Of a stretch of 64,000 bases of DNA, positions 52,018 through 60,775 are shown piece after piece. Under the pieces are notes generated by a model that searched no databases, had not been told where the DNA came from, and worked only from the letters and a program-made list of their open reading frames with translations. Numbering within the stretch: the stretch's first letter is position 1; each line of letters begins with the position of its first letter. The stretch spans positions 11,487,764 through 11,551,763 of the forward strand of contig NC_092583.1 of the NCBI RefSeq assembly GCF_037975245.1. Direction: 5' to 3'. The position numbers were made by a program, and so were the translations under genes. The DNA comes from Apostichopus japonicus (taxonomy: Eukaryota; Echinodermata; Holothuroidea; Aspidochirotida; Stichopodidae).

Positions 52018-53582
52018 ATTTATTTTTTTTTTCGGATGCGGTCCGTCTAGCTATTCATTTCGAAAAAAAAGTAAAAACTACTTTCGGTCATATAAAGTAA
52101 CAAATTGTGACACGATTAGACAGGCGCCTTGCGAGGGATATGCCAAGGGAGGGGCGAAGCTTGTTGGCAAACTATCTAAGCGTAGCGCCAAGTTGGCGCG
52201 AAGCGCAAAAGAAAATTTTGGCCGAAAATGCCTCCCAGATCGCTGGAAATGGCACTTCCCAGGCCTTGTAAGTTGCATCTAAGCATTTTCTATTTTGAAA
52301 TTACTAGCGATATCATAACAAAATATGCTAAAAAAAACTATGTCACCAAATATTGGGGGGATATTAGATATTATATCCCCCACCTAAAATATTGGGGGGG
52401 GGGGGACATGTCCCCCTGCACCGCCCCCCCCCCCCCCCCATGATCGCCGCCCATGAGTGGAGGGACGAAGGTCGTTGAGAGACGTCATTCTAAACTATTC
52501 TGCCTTAGCGACACCACTTTTGATTCTCCCGTTGTATGAAATTCATGCATTTAAATGGTAGAAACGTATGCTAAACCAATTCGTAGCAAGATCTTTGCTA
52601 TTAAGTAATATTAAGGTAGTTTAATGTTTTGTCATTTTCCTATTACCCATACTCCATACCGGAAGCAGTAAGGATAATGTTAAGAATGAGAGGTCAAAGG
52701 GGTCAAACATATACGAATGCCGCAAGGAATACCTCTAAATCTGTGCATATCATCAAGTATCGTTTAAAGGTGACACAGACTATAGACTGTCTGTTGCTAT
52801 ATCTATAGTTGTGGGGAAACATGCGAGTTTTTTTTATGCATTTGTGATTGCTCTTCAGTCTGTTCTCAGTACCAATTGCATGGTCCACATGGTCCCTATA
52901 TATACCCCAATATCGTATACATGTTTTCCTGCAATTTTCCTACCCTTGCAGGGAACTGTAACGGCGGGGCTATTATGGATACAAACGAAGCCGATTCTCC
53001 TAAAAAATTCTTGATGGTTTACGTTCAGGCAGGTACTTTGTCTAACTTGACTGTCCGCAGACTATGGGGCGCGGCCCAAACATGGGTCGCTAACAATATT
53101 TGTTGGGTCGCTGGATAATTCAAGACTTTGGGTAATTTATCTACAATATATATTAGCACTTTATCTTCCAACAGTGACGGGGAATGGTCGGGGAGTGTGG
53201 ATTGGGAAAACAGGCATCGCGTCAAATGACGATCAGATGAATCATCTTTGTAAAACGAGAATTACACATAGTTGTTGTTTTTTCTCAAGAACTTTCCTAT
53301 ACGCAGTTTTTAAATATTTTTTTAAAATCTCCTCACCCCATCCGTTGCATATTCCATAGGTATCAAGAAAAGCTTATAAAGAAAGAAGAAAATTGGTAAA
53401 AAGAACTAACCTGAAAAGGAGTATTCTGAAAACGACAGGCTGACACCAACTGACTCGTCGTCAATGAGCACAGGACGGTTTGATTCCTGTGATGATACTG
53501 TTCCACTAAGACAAAGTAATATTACACATGTTGCAACGGTAACAACCAATAAGCGATGTAAGTTAACCGTACGGTCCCCCAT
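41674..53582 (-). CDS. secreted VWC protein with four tandem novel domains
   Basis: Six exons (53582-53411, 47494-47282, 46883-46413, 43660-43220, 42918-42484, 42099-41674) join in one frame for 719 codons, all junctions phase 1. Order: signal peptide (hydrophobic residues 11-28, likely cleaved after VSS near 31), a short linker, a VWC domain with ten cysteines, then four related domains of about 140-155 residues. Each of these has a G-x-D/N-L/M-W core, a C-x(6,7)-C pair before an acidic stretch and a closing C-x(4-6)-C pair. Domains 2-4 are acidic. VWC domains bind growth factors or matrix proteins in other families, so an extracellular role is likely; I do not recognise the repeated domain. 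The last seen exon ends at a donor, so the C-terminus is missing. Confidence 0.85.
42484..42918 (-). CDS. VWC gene exon 5 (repeat domain 3)
   Basis: Acceptor TTGTTACAG|GAGTTG, donor TGCAAAG|GTAAGA, phase 1-1. Has [34 protein letters not shown] and CVSMEDVC. It lacks the KGD-like turn that repeats 2 and 4 show after the second cysteine. Confidence 0.85.
43220..43660 (-). CDS. VWC gene exon 4 (repeat domain 2)
   Basis: Acceptor TCTCTTTTAG|GAGTGT, donor AGTCAA|GTAAGT, phase 1-1. Has [44 protein letters not shown] and VVCKPQAC. Strongly acidic (many Asp/Glu), which would suit calcium or matrix binding; that is inference. Confidence 0.85.
43806..46412. other. intron between repeat domains 1 and 2
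   Basis: Non-coding; A-run at 44331-44351, G-run at 45380-45397. No exon recognised inside. Confidence 0.6.
46413..46883 (-). CDS. VWC gene exon 3 (repeat domain 1)
   Basis: Acceptor TTTCACCCAG|CAATGG, donor TGTAAAG|GTAATT, phase 1-1. Most divergent repeat: basic rather than acidic, with [32 protein letters not shown] and CVRLGIC. The framework cysteines and tryptophan are kept. One possible N-glycosylation site (NMT) follows the second cysteine. Confidence 0.85.
46945..47268. repeat. purine-rich (AGG/GA)n tract in intron
   Basis: About 320 bases of A and G between VWC-gene exons 2 and 3, on the gene's template side. Could form triplex or G-rich structure. Confidence 0.85.
47282..47494 (-). 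CDS. VWC gene exon 2 (VWC domain)
   Basis: Acceptor GTTTTACAG|AGTCTA, donor CCTTACA|GTAAGT, phase 1-1. One exon codes one full VWC/chordin-type domain: ten cysteines in the order PC, DDC, LCTC, DC, SC, KC, ECC, LC, with the diagnostic CxxCxC and CCxxC motifs. Confidence 0.92.
47711..48084. mobile_element. hAT-type MITE (374 bp)
   Basis: Left end CAGTGACGGAGC, right end GCTCCGCCACTG. Flanks AAACAAAA and CAAAAAAA are similar but not an exact duplication. Same family as 22680 and 32968; lies in intron 1 of the VWC gene. Confidence 0.82.
48212..48890 (-). mobile_element. CR1-like LINE 3' end
   Basis: The minus strand reads [20 protein letters not shown], then [33 protein letters not shown] and [15 protein letters not shown]. 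This order is typical of the C-terminal end of CR1/L2-group reverse transcriptase proteins. Frame changes break it. The AT-rich 3' tail (GCGCATTATAAATG then TTTATTATTA) closes it at the left. Confidence 0.85.
49253..49440 (-). mobile_element. tRNA-derived SINE, copy 1 (5'-truncated)
   Basis: Matches 49596-49785 almost fully but lacks the 35 bases at the head that carry the A-box region; the B box GGTTCAAACCT is present on the minus strand. Flanks are CGAATAG and TCGAATGA. Confidence 0.75.
49596..49815 (-). mobile_element. tRNA-derived SINE, copy 2 (full length)
   Basis: 220 bp flanked by the exact 13-bp duplication TCTTTTCGAATAG (49583-49595 and 49816-49828), which shows target-primed insertion. 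On the minus strand, GAGGTGGCAGAACGGGAGAG serves as A-box region and GGTTCAAACCT as B box. A conceptual frame through it is an artefact. Confidence 0.88.
49829..50282. other. no gene seen
   Basis: Intron sequence of the VWC gene, no feature recognised. Confidence 0.55.
50283..50950. repeat. palindrome-rich minisatellite (ACCGCGGT/CCATGG)
   Basis: About six to eight diverged units of roughly 57-73 bp combining TACCGCGGTA, ACCATGGTAAAACTG and AATTTACCGTAGTAAATG, each near-palindromic. It ends with GTACATTTTTTGCTGGG. No clear flanking duplication. Confidence 0.85.
50951..51517. other. no gene seen
   Basis: Intron sequence, no feature recognised. Confidence 0.55.
51526..52455. mobile_element. 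hAT-type element (930 bp) with (TA)n inside
   Basis: Left end CAGGGGCGGCGATTTG and right end ATCGCCGCCCATG are inverted repeats. Duplications AGTGAAGG (51518-51525) and AGTGGAGG (52456-52463) differ at one base. It contains AGCGGAGCGCCACC and a long (TA)n tract at 51850-52005. No transposase. Confidence 0.82.
51850..52005. repeat. (TA)n with TG interruptions
   Basis: About 155 bases of TA with scattered GTA/GTG variants. Confidence 0.95.
52464..53410. other. intron 1 remainder of the VWC gene
   Basis: No exon or named repeat recognised. Confidence 0.5.
53411..53582 (-). CDS. VWC gene exon 1 (signal peptide)
   Basis: The ATG at 53582-53580 opens [10 protein letters not shown], a hydrophobic stretch [15 protein letters not shown], then SGTVSSQES, a typical signal peptide with cleavage near residue 31. 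The donor TTTTCAG|GTTAGT leaves phase 1 and fits exon 2. Assignment to this gene rests on strand, phase and position. Confidence 0.75.
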
Positions 53583-53905
53583 TGCCGCGATATTTTAATA
53601 AATACGATTATACTGTCCAGAAATCTCTCTTTACCCCTCCTTCAATTTGAATATATATTGTCAAATAGAAATCATTGCTGATAATATCTAGTAAACTGGT
53701 TGTCGTTCTTAAAGTTAGACATATACCGTATGGTGTGTGTTAGTGTTCCGCAACTGCCAAGAATGCAGTTTGGCGTCGGTCTTATACGGGCTATTATGGG
53801 ATACGTGTCTTATTTTTCCTGTCACGATGCCATTTCAAAGGGCACCTTTACAGGAGTGTTACGCTATCAGTTGATATCGGTAGAGTTGGTTTAAATTGTA
53901 TGCTG

Positions 53906-53907
<2 letters not shown>

Positions 53908-53967
<60 letters not shown>

Positions 53968-53973
53968 TATATA
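53908..53973. repeat. (TA)n microsatellite
   Basis: About 65 bases of TA. Confidence 0.95.
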
Positions 53974-54044
53974 AATTATGGTGACATATTTGGTGAAATA
54001 TGTCAAAATATATGTCACCAAAAACATGTCAAAATATGTCACCA

Positions 54045-54160
54045 AAAAATGGCAAAAAAAGTCACCAAAAACAGAACTAGTATTTTTCGATACAGGTGAC
54101 AAACGCCTACAGTGGAATTACGACCTTCCTTACCGGTTTCGAACCTCTGGACATACAATC
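54045..54160 (+). repeat. direct repeat, copy 1
   Basis: From GTCACCAAAAACAGAACT through CAGTGGAATTACGACC to CCTCTGGACATACAATC; recurs at 54738-54825. Confidence 0.75.
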
Positions 54161-54325
54161 AGCGTTCATAGCCTAGTGGTTAGGGTGTCCGCGTACAGAG
54201 CGGAAGGCCCGTGGTTCGAATCCCGGTGGAGAGCTGAAAGTTTTTTCACTGTTCTTGATTTTCCAACTCATTACGATTTTCATTTATATATATTCATTTA
54301 CCTTTGTCGTTTACCTCCATTGCAT
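54161..54325 (+). mobile_element. tRNA-derived SINE
   Basis: A box TAGCCTAGTGG (54169-54179) and a perfect B box GGTTCGAATCC (54213-54223) 33 bases on, then a tRNA-unrelated body (TTCTTGATTTTCCAACTC) and a tail ending TACCTCCATTGCA before (TA)n. Parts of the tail recur at 6445 and 15505. Confidence 0.82.
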
Positions 54326-54356
54326 ATATATATATATATATATATAAGCATAATAT

Positions 54357-54628
54357 GTACCTAAGGTCGACAGTTTATGGTAAAAAGGTGTACCTTAGGT
54401 CAACAGTGTACCTTAGGTCGACATTTCAGTGTCGACCTAATGTTTCCACTACCATTTTAAGACACTTTTTTATTGTCGCAAATAGCTTTATAATGTTCTC
54501 CGTCCTCTAAAACGTTCATTTAAAAGTTTTGGTTAGGGTCGGTTCAGGGTTAGGGTTAGAAAAAAGGGTTAGGGTTAGATTAAATTTAGTGTGTAAGTCA
54601 ATGTAACTGTCGACCTAAGGTAGGATCC
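54357..54628. mobile_element. small inverted-repeat element with telomere-like core
   Basis: Ends TACCTAAGGTCGACAGTT and AACTGTCGACCTAAGGTA are inverted repeats. Further copies of TACCTTAGGTCGACA lie near the left end. The core at 54532-54578 has several GGGTTAGGGTTAG motifs. (TA)n tracts flank both sides, which would suit a TA-targeting MITE. Confidence 0.7.
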
Positions 54629-54631
54629 ATA

Positions 54632-54632
54632 G

Positions 54633-54706
<74 letters not shown>
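54632..54706. repeat. (TA)n microsatellite
   Basis: About 75 bases of TA next to the inverted-repeat element. Confidence 0.95.
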
Positions 54707-54711
<5 letters not shown>

Positions 54712-54737
54712 ACATGTTTGATCCCTAGAGCATAAGG

Positions 54738-54825
54738 CAAATATGTCACTAAAAACAGAACTGTTGTTCGAGACAGTGGAATTACGACCTTCCTTACCGG
54801 TTTTGAACCTCTGGACATGAAATCA
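54738..54825 (+). repeat. direct repeat, copy 2
   Basis: Matches 54045-54160 with a short gap; the SINE and small inverted-repeat element lie between the copies. Confidence 0.75.
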
Positions 54826-55841
54826 GATTTTAGATTCTTTTTTAAGATTCTCTTTATAGTTGTATTACTTGTCTACATGTCTGCAGCCGCAAAGAAAACA
54901 TTCAATTTTGATACAGTGCAGGACGAAGGAAACATCAAGTTGAAATTTCTTGGATACATTCATGAATTATAATTCCACCCATTTATCGGGATGTTGTAAT
55001 CAAATTTCACGCATGTGCGATGTTAGGGACATTTTTACCTTGCCTCGAGAATTTTGACTAAAGTACTTTGCAAGTATTACGATCAAGCTGACAGAAGCTG
55101 ATCAAGTCATCGATAATACACGTAGTTGAAAGATAAAGCTATAGGTTCTGGAAGCCCAGAGATTTGTTAAAGCGCCTTCGGCCCATTACACAAGTTGTTG
55201 ACGCCCCCGCCCCCTACCCCGGCCACAAGCTCATGTAGCCAGTTCTGTATACTGCCATGAATCGTATTGACTCATACAACATATCCCTTCATTTACAGAA
55301 ATAAATAGAAACATTCCGTACTATTGTGCTCTCGGGAATAACAATTATCATGTCATATATCAGCCTATCAGACAGGTTCATGGACCGTACATGTATATAT
55401 AATTTGAAATCCATTCCCTCCTAAGGAAATGTTGGTAATTGGGGGTAATTCAGTCATACCAAAATAAGCTGCAAACTCGTTTTCTTTTCTTTTCCTATTT
55501 CCCGTATTGGCTCCAAATGTTCTCTATGAGTTTTGACATGATTTCCTGAAGCAGGCTGGTTCTACGGGCGCTTAAGGCACATGGAACGCTGGTCGACCAT
55601 CATTATGCTAAAGAACATGTGAATTTAAGCAACACATGCTATAACGCTCATATAGCCTATGTGAAAATGGGTTGCAATGCAACGTACGTGCACGACTGAT
55701 GAACAAAAACCCATCTATGTCTTGCTTACATCTGGCGAAAGAAAAGGAGGGAAGAAAACTAGACAAACAGAGAGATAGCCTTCACAGAAACAGAAGACTA
55801 TGTTCTAAACATAACATATGATATATAAATATATATATATT
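54826..55841. other. no gene seen
   Basis: Non-coding sequence without recognised features. Confidence 0.55.
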
Positions 55842-56245
55842 CCCCTTCCCCTTCCCCTTCCCCTTCCCCTTCCCCTTCCCCTTCCCCTTCCCCTTCCCCT
55901 TCCCCTTCCCCTTCCCCTTCCCCTTCCCCTTCCCCTTCCCCTTCCCCTTCCCCTTCCCCTTCCCCTTCCCCTTCCCCTTCCCCTTCCCCTTCCCCTTCCC
56001 CTTCCCCTTCCCCTTCCCCTTCCCCTTTCCCCTTCCCCTTCCCCTTCCCCTTCCCTTTCCCTTTCCCCTTCCCCTTCCCCTTCCCCTTCCCCTTCCCCTT
56101 CCCCTTCCCCTTCCCCTTCCCCTTCCCCTTCCCCTTCCCCTTCCCCTTCCCCTTCCCCTTCCCTTTCCCTTTCCCCTTCCCCTTCCCTTTCCCCTACCCC
56201 TTCCCCTCCCCGTCCCCTTCCCACTTTCCCTCCCCCTCCCCCTTT
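55842..56245. repeat. (CCCCTT)n hexanucleotide satellite
   Basis: About 400 bases of near-perfect CCCCTT with some CCCTTT variants at the right. The Pro-Leu or Gly-Arg frames through it are artefacts. Confidence 0.98.
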
Positions 56246-58096
56246 CACTATTACGGTGACATGTTAACGTTCACAAGAAGACACTTTTGCAAGTACGTGT
56301 ATTTCTATCAATAGCTGCGCTCTAACAGTTCAAAGGTCAGGAGAGAACATCCGGAGGGAGACGCTGAAACCCCTTGCGTATACAAGTGAATCTACACAAT
56401 GAAGACATAGAAATCTACTTCTGTGGGACCGACGCTACGTCGGTTCGACGGTTTCTTTTACAATTTGACCAAATCCTGAAACTACCAGATGTTCGCCCAT
56501 TGCCGAAATCGACGGCTAAGTGAAATACGTGTGGGAAACATTCTTGTGCAAGATGGTGCGGGAGTGGGAGGGAGAAGGGTTGAAGGAAAAGGATCAAAGT
56601 AACTCCCTTCTAGACCTTTATTTAAGAAGCAATGAACTGTTGTACTTATAGTCTATATATAAAAAAACAGTTTCAGATGAACGGGTGTAGCCGAATAGTA
56701 GTGTCATATGTATAACGCAAAGCAATCAACACGTCGAAATTATCAAGAATAATCAAAGCTTAATATTACCTATAATTCTACCTTACTCTGTAAGTTATGG
56801 TACAGGTAAGATTCAACGGCCCATGTTAACCTCAAACCACTCATTCAACGGAAACTGAATCAAATTATTTTATGCACCAATTTGTCTTGTTGGTTTCCTC
56901 AAGTTGAGTATAGTTGGTATAGTGATTGGCTGTTGGTCACAAAGTTGGGTCGACGCATAAACTATCTCAGAGCGCTAAAGCTTGTCGGAAAGCAGTGACG
57001 TATAGGTAAGTGTTTGCAAGTGAGAGGAGGCGGCGTGTTTAAACGTATACAGTATGTACAATATATTTCGTAAGATAAAATGTTTATATATATACTAGCT
57101 AGATAAACACAAAATAAAGTAATTAAAGCATAGCGTGACAACTTCTGCACTCATTCACCCCCGGAAAACCAAAGTCGTCAGATTTCAGCATACTTCCTGT
57201 TGACGGAAATGTTACTGCATTCATGTAAACTTTGACATTTTCTGAAATTGGTAGTTTCGTATAAAGCAAGTGAGTGATACGAGTCAACGGTGTCAATCGA
57301 GCTGAAGTCAGTCCAATTTACGCATAGTGGATGCAATGCAATTGTGTACTTTTAGCAGTAGTATTTTCATGATCAATTGGATAGCAAGACTTTTAGATAT
57401 CAAAAAATTGATCAGTTTCAGTATAAAATCTATATAGGCCTATTCCAAGACGTTAGTTACCTTATCAAAAAACATTAGTAACAGTGATCTTTAGTTGAGG
57501 GCTTCTTAAGGCAGCCATATTGATATATGGACATTTGAATTTTGAATATTTAGTATTTCTAAATGGATGCTCCCTCTTAAGAGACATTATACATAGGAAG
57601 TTGTATAACCACATGTATATTAAACACAAAATACAATCAAATTAATGTGAAAAGTACAAATAAATAATCTGGGGGTGGGAAAGCTCAATATCGGAAACTA
57701 TCATGTAGGATAACCATGGTAACCAAAGTAATGAAAATAATAATATTCAAATCCTGGAAGTAACCTGGCGGGTCAATCAGCCATTAAACTCACATTTGAA
57801 ATGCTTTCAGCAAAGTGATTTACCTCGAGTCTGGCAGAATCTGCCATATATACTGGACTAATAATGGAAATTACTATTTAAGGCACCTAGAAATGTATAC
57901 CCCCGCTACATCGTACCGTAGCAATGTTTGTAATTTCAACGGCGTTATGCCATCGTATCATGCATGGGTACAGCATTTTGAATATCGCATCAGGCCTTTT
58001 GATGATTCCCAAAGTCTTGTTATAGCGTTGTAACATATCTCTGTTGGGCTTCCCAAATACGTTGTATAGCGCCAAAGGTCGTTGAGGTTTTTTTTT
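56246..58096. other. no gene seen
   Basis: Non-coding sequence; a short TATATA tract near 57085. No gene or bounded repeat recognised. Confidence 0.55.
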
Positions 58097-58450
58097 CATT
58101 TTATAACAACCTGGCACTTTCTTTTCAGAATGTACGCGCCGTTTCAGCTAGGATGAAATAGTTACATGTGTACTTAGTACATAACCAATTTCAGTTAACC
58201 GCCACCGAACATCTTAAATGACCGCGGTCTTATCTTCAAAGAATATTGTACATCGAATTACGGATTCCGTAACCAAACCTGCAAAAACACGTACCTTGTG
58301 TATATGATGAACAACATCTCATACTGTCACGTGAGTTACCATGGTAACGTGTGGAATACCGAATCACCATTAGTTCCTTCTGCAGTCAAATCTAAGCATT
58401 CCTTTGAAAATCAAGCGGTTGTGTTTGTAACTCATCGAAAGTTGCCCCCG
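58097..58450 (+). repeat. dispersed ~350-bp repeat, copy B
   Basis: Matches 36888-37245 (see copy A). The similarity stops just before TATGGCAAGCC at 58453. Confidence 0.85.
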
Positions 58451-58452
58451 TC

Positions 58453-59060
58453 TATGGCAAGCCAATTGCTCAATAAATCGAAAAACATGGATTATCTGTC
58501 GAAAAACCATGTTTATCGACCAATAAACCATGTTTTTCGATAAAAAAAAACCATGTTTGTCGACCGATAAACATGGATTTTCAGTTGATAAACACGGTTT
58601 ATCTGCGATAATCTATGTTTATCTCTTGAAAAACATAGATTATCGCCAATAAAAATGGTTTTAAGGCAATAAACATGGTTTTTCAGTCGAAAAACAAGGT
58701 TTATCGGCCACAAACTGTGTTTCCAAGCGATAAACATGGTTTTTCTGTGACAATCCATGTTTATCTGCGATAATCCATGTTGTTCAAGAGATAAACATGG
58801 TTTTTCCAGCGATAAACATGGTTTATCGCCGATAAACCATGTTTATCTGTCGAAAAACACGGTTTATCTGTCGATAAACACGGTTTATCTATCGATAAAC
58901 ACGGTTTATCGCCGATAAACACGGTTTATCGCCGATAAACACGGTTTATCGCCGATAAACACGGTTTATCGACGATAAACACGGTTTATCGACGATAAAC
59001 ACGGTTTATCGACGATAAACACGGTTTATCGACGATAAACCATGTTTATCGCGTAAAAAA
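58453..59060. repeat. array of GATAAAC/GTTTATC palindromes (left)
   Basis: Starts TATGGCAAGCC, then about 28 units of the type CGATAAACACGGTTTATCG. Units near 58860-59040 are almost identical and those to the left are more diverged, as expected for recent expansion at the right. Confidence 0.9.
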
Positions 59061-59927
59061 TATAGCTACGGTCCCGCACAATCCGCACATGGACAAGTGC
59101 GGAACAATAATCAGCAACGCACAGGCTTCGTACATCTTCTTCGATCTGACACCGATCTCACGACACAAGCTAAATCCGCTAAGTACCCTTTTTTCGCCAA
59201 AATGCACGTTATGAATAACGAACCTTATGAACAATGACCCTTATAACTACTGGTCCTTATGAACATCGGGCTGACCCCATGAGTTGAACATTTATTGACA
59301 TGTTTCAAACACAATTTAATAGAATGTCAATTAATATCACATCATATATGCTGTGTATGGGTAGGCCCGGGCAGGGTGAAATTTTCAGGGCGGTGAGGGT
59401 GAACAGAAAAAGTGTTGTTATAGAGGGAAAGTTTCCTCCAGTGTTACACCTGGAAACCTAGGCCTATGGCTTAGTAGTGGTATTGCTACTGATCTTCCAG
59501 GAGCTCTGGATAAAAAAGAATCGTCAAAGTTTCCCAAATACAGGGTGAATCTTTGATAGTGTATGGACCTATAGTAACGTATTGTAACCTATAGTAAGTA
59601 GGAAAGTCTGTGTATGAAACTGTCAACAGAGGGTTGGAATTTGATACTCTCTCCTCTCTATTCGGCAAAGGCGCCAACGAAGAATTTATCAGGAGATACA
59701 ACCGTGAGCACACCATGAACAGTCTCACACCTGTAACAGGGGCCATATTTCGTTGTTCCTTATTATGGATAGGACCTGGACCTAACGAAGTTTGGGTACG
59801 GCTCGCCAACATGCGGCTTCGGAACCAAATATTTATCGTATATATGTACTAACATAACATGTAGAGTTTTGGAAGTAGTTCCGACAAAATTTTCATCAGT
59901 CGCCAAATATGAAACCATGATTTATGG
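59061..59927. other. unique sequence between two palindromic arrays
   Basis: About 870 bp with no recognised gene; open frames at 59486-59852 on both strands show no domain. Confidence 0.5.
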
Positions 59928-60091
59928 CCAAAAAACTATGCTTATCGCTTGATAGACATGGTTTATCGCCGATAAACATAGATTTTCGGCGAAAAACATG
60001 GTTTATCGGTCGAAAAACCATGTCTATCTGTCGAAAAACATGGTTTATCGCCGATAAACATGGTTTATCTGTCGAAAAACATAGTTTATCG
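59928..60091. repeat. array of GATAAAC/GTTTATC palindromes (right)
   Basis: Six to eight units of the same palindrome, such as CGCCGATAAACATGGTTTAT. Mirrors the two-array layout of the element at 9250-10874. Confidence 0.85.
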
Positions 60092-60202
60092 CTAACACTC
60101 ATACACAAGAGATGTACACACAATATGATATTAATCATGAGTGACAACATGCTATACGGCCACAGGTCACAGAAACGACCACGAAGAGTCATTTACCTCA
60201 TG

Positions 60203-60680
60203 TAGTCAGGTGGCTTAGCAAATTCAACGTTACCGGCCGGATAAAAGTACCAAATTTGGCATGGAGTTTCTTTATGACCTCTCTATCGATTTTTGTCCGT
60301 GGAACCCACTTTATCGGTTCCGATTTTTCAAGATGGCACACAAAATCCAAGATGGCCGCCAGAAAAAAAGGAAATGTCATATATCTGGCTGTAAAAATCA
60401 GAAATGAACAAATGAGGGGTCAATTCAGGTATTTCCTAGGTTCACTAAAACAGATGATGGTCATGGCATGTTGCTTGGGCCATCCATTTCCAAGATGGCT
60501 GCAAAAATGTAAGATGGCCGCCAGAAAAATAAGGAAATGTCATATATCTGGCTGTAAAAATCAGAAATAAACAAATGAGGGGTCAATTCAGGTGTTTCCT
60601 TGGTCATTAAAACAGATGATAGTCATGACACGTTGCTTGGGTCACCCATTTCCAAGATGGTGGCCAATATAACAGAAAAT
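60203..60680 (+). repeat. left arm of the foldback element
   Basis: Contains TTACCGGCCGGATAAAAGTA, CCAAGATGGCCGCC motifs and GGTCATGGCATGTTGCTTGG. An internal ~165-bp piece (AAGATGGCCGCCAGAAAAA to TTTCCAAGATGG) is duplicated, making this arm longer than the right one. Confidence 0.85.
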
Positions 60681-60775
60681 ACACTTGTCGTCACTGTTAA
60701 AGGTCAGTGGAAGTGTAGACTTGACTTTGAAGATTCTAATTCCTTCTGATTAGTATTGAAAATCCAACCACCAGA

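Noticed and set aside
52811-53118. Overlapping open frames that might be an exon of the VWC gene or another gene
   Set aside because: Plus-strand frames on the opposite strand to the gene, with no cysteine pattern or domain and no matched splice borders.
55805-56267. Pro-Leu and Gly-Arg/Glu-Gly repeat proteins
   Set aside because: Both strands of the (CCCCTT)n satellite; no gene context.
58453-59060. CRISPR-like array
   Set aside because: Units are contiguous palindromes without unique spacers.
60340-60570. Coding frame around KMAARK repeats
   Set aside because: It derives from the AAGATGGCCGCC motif of the foldback arm and appears in the opposite arm too.
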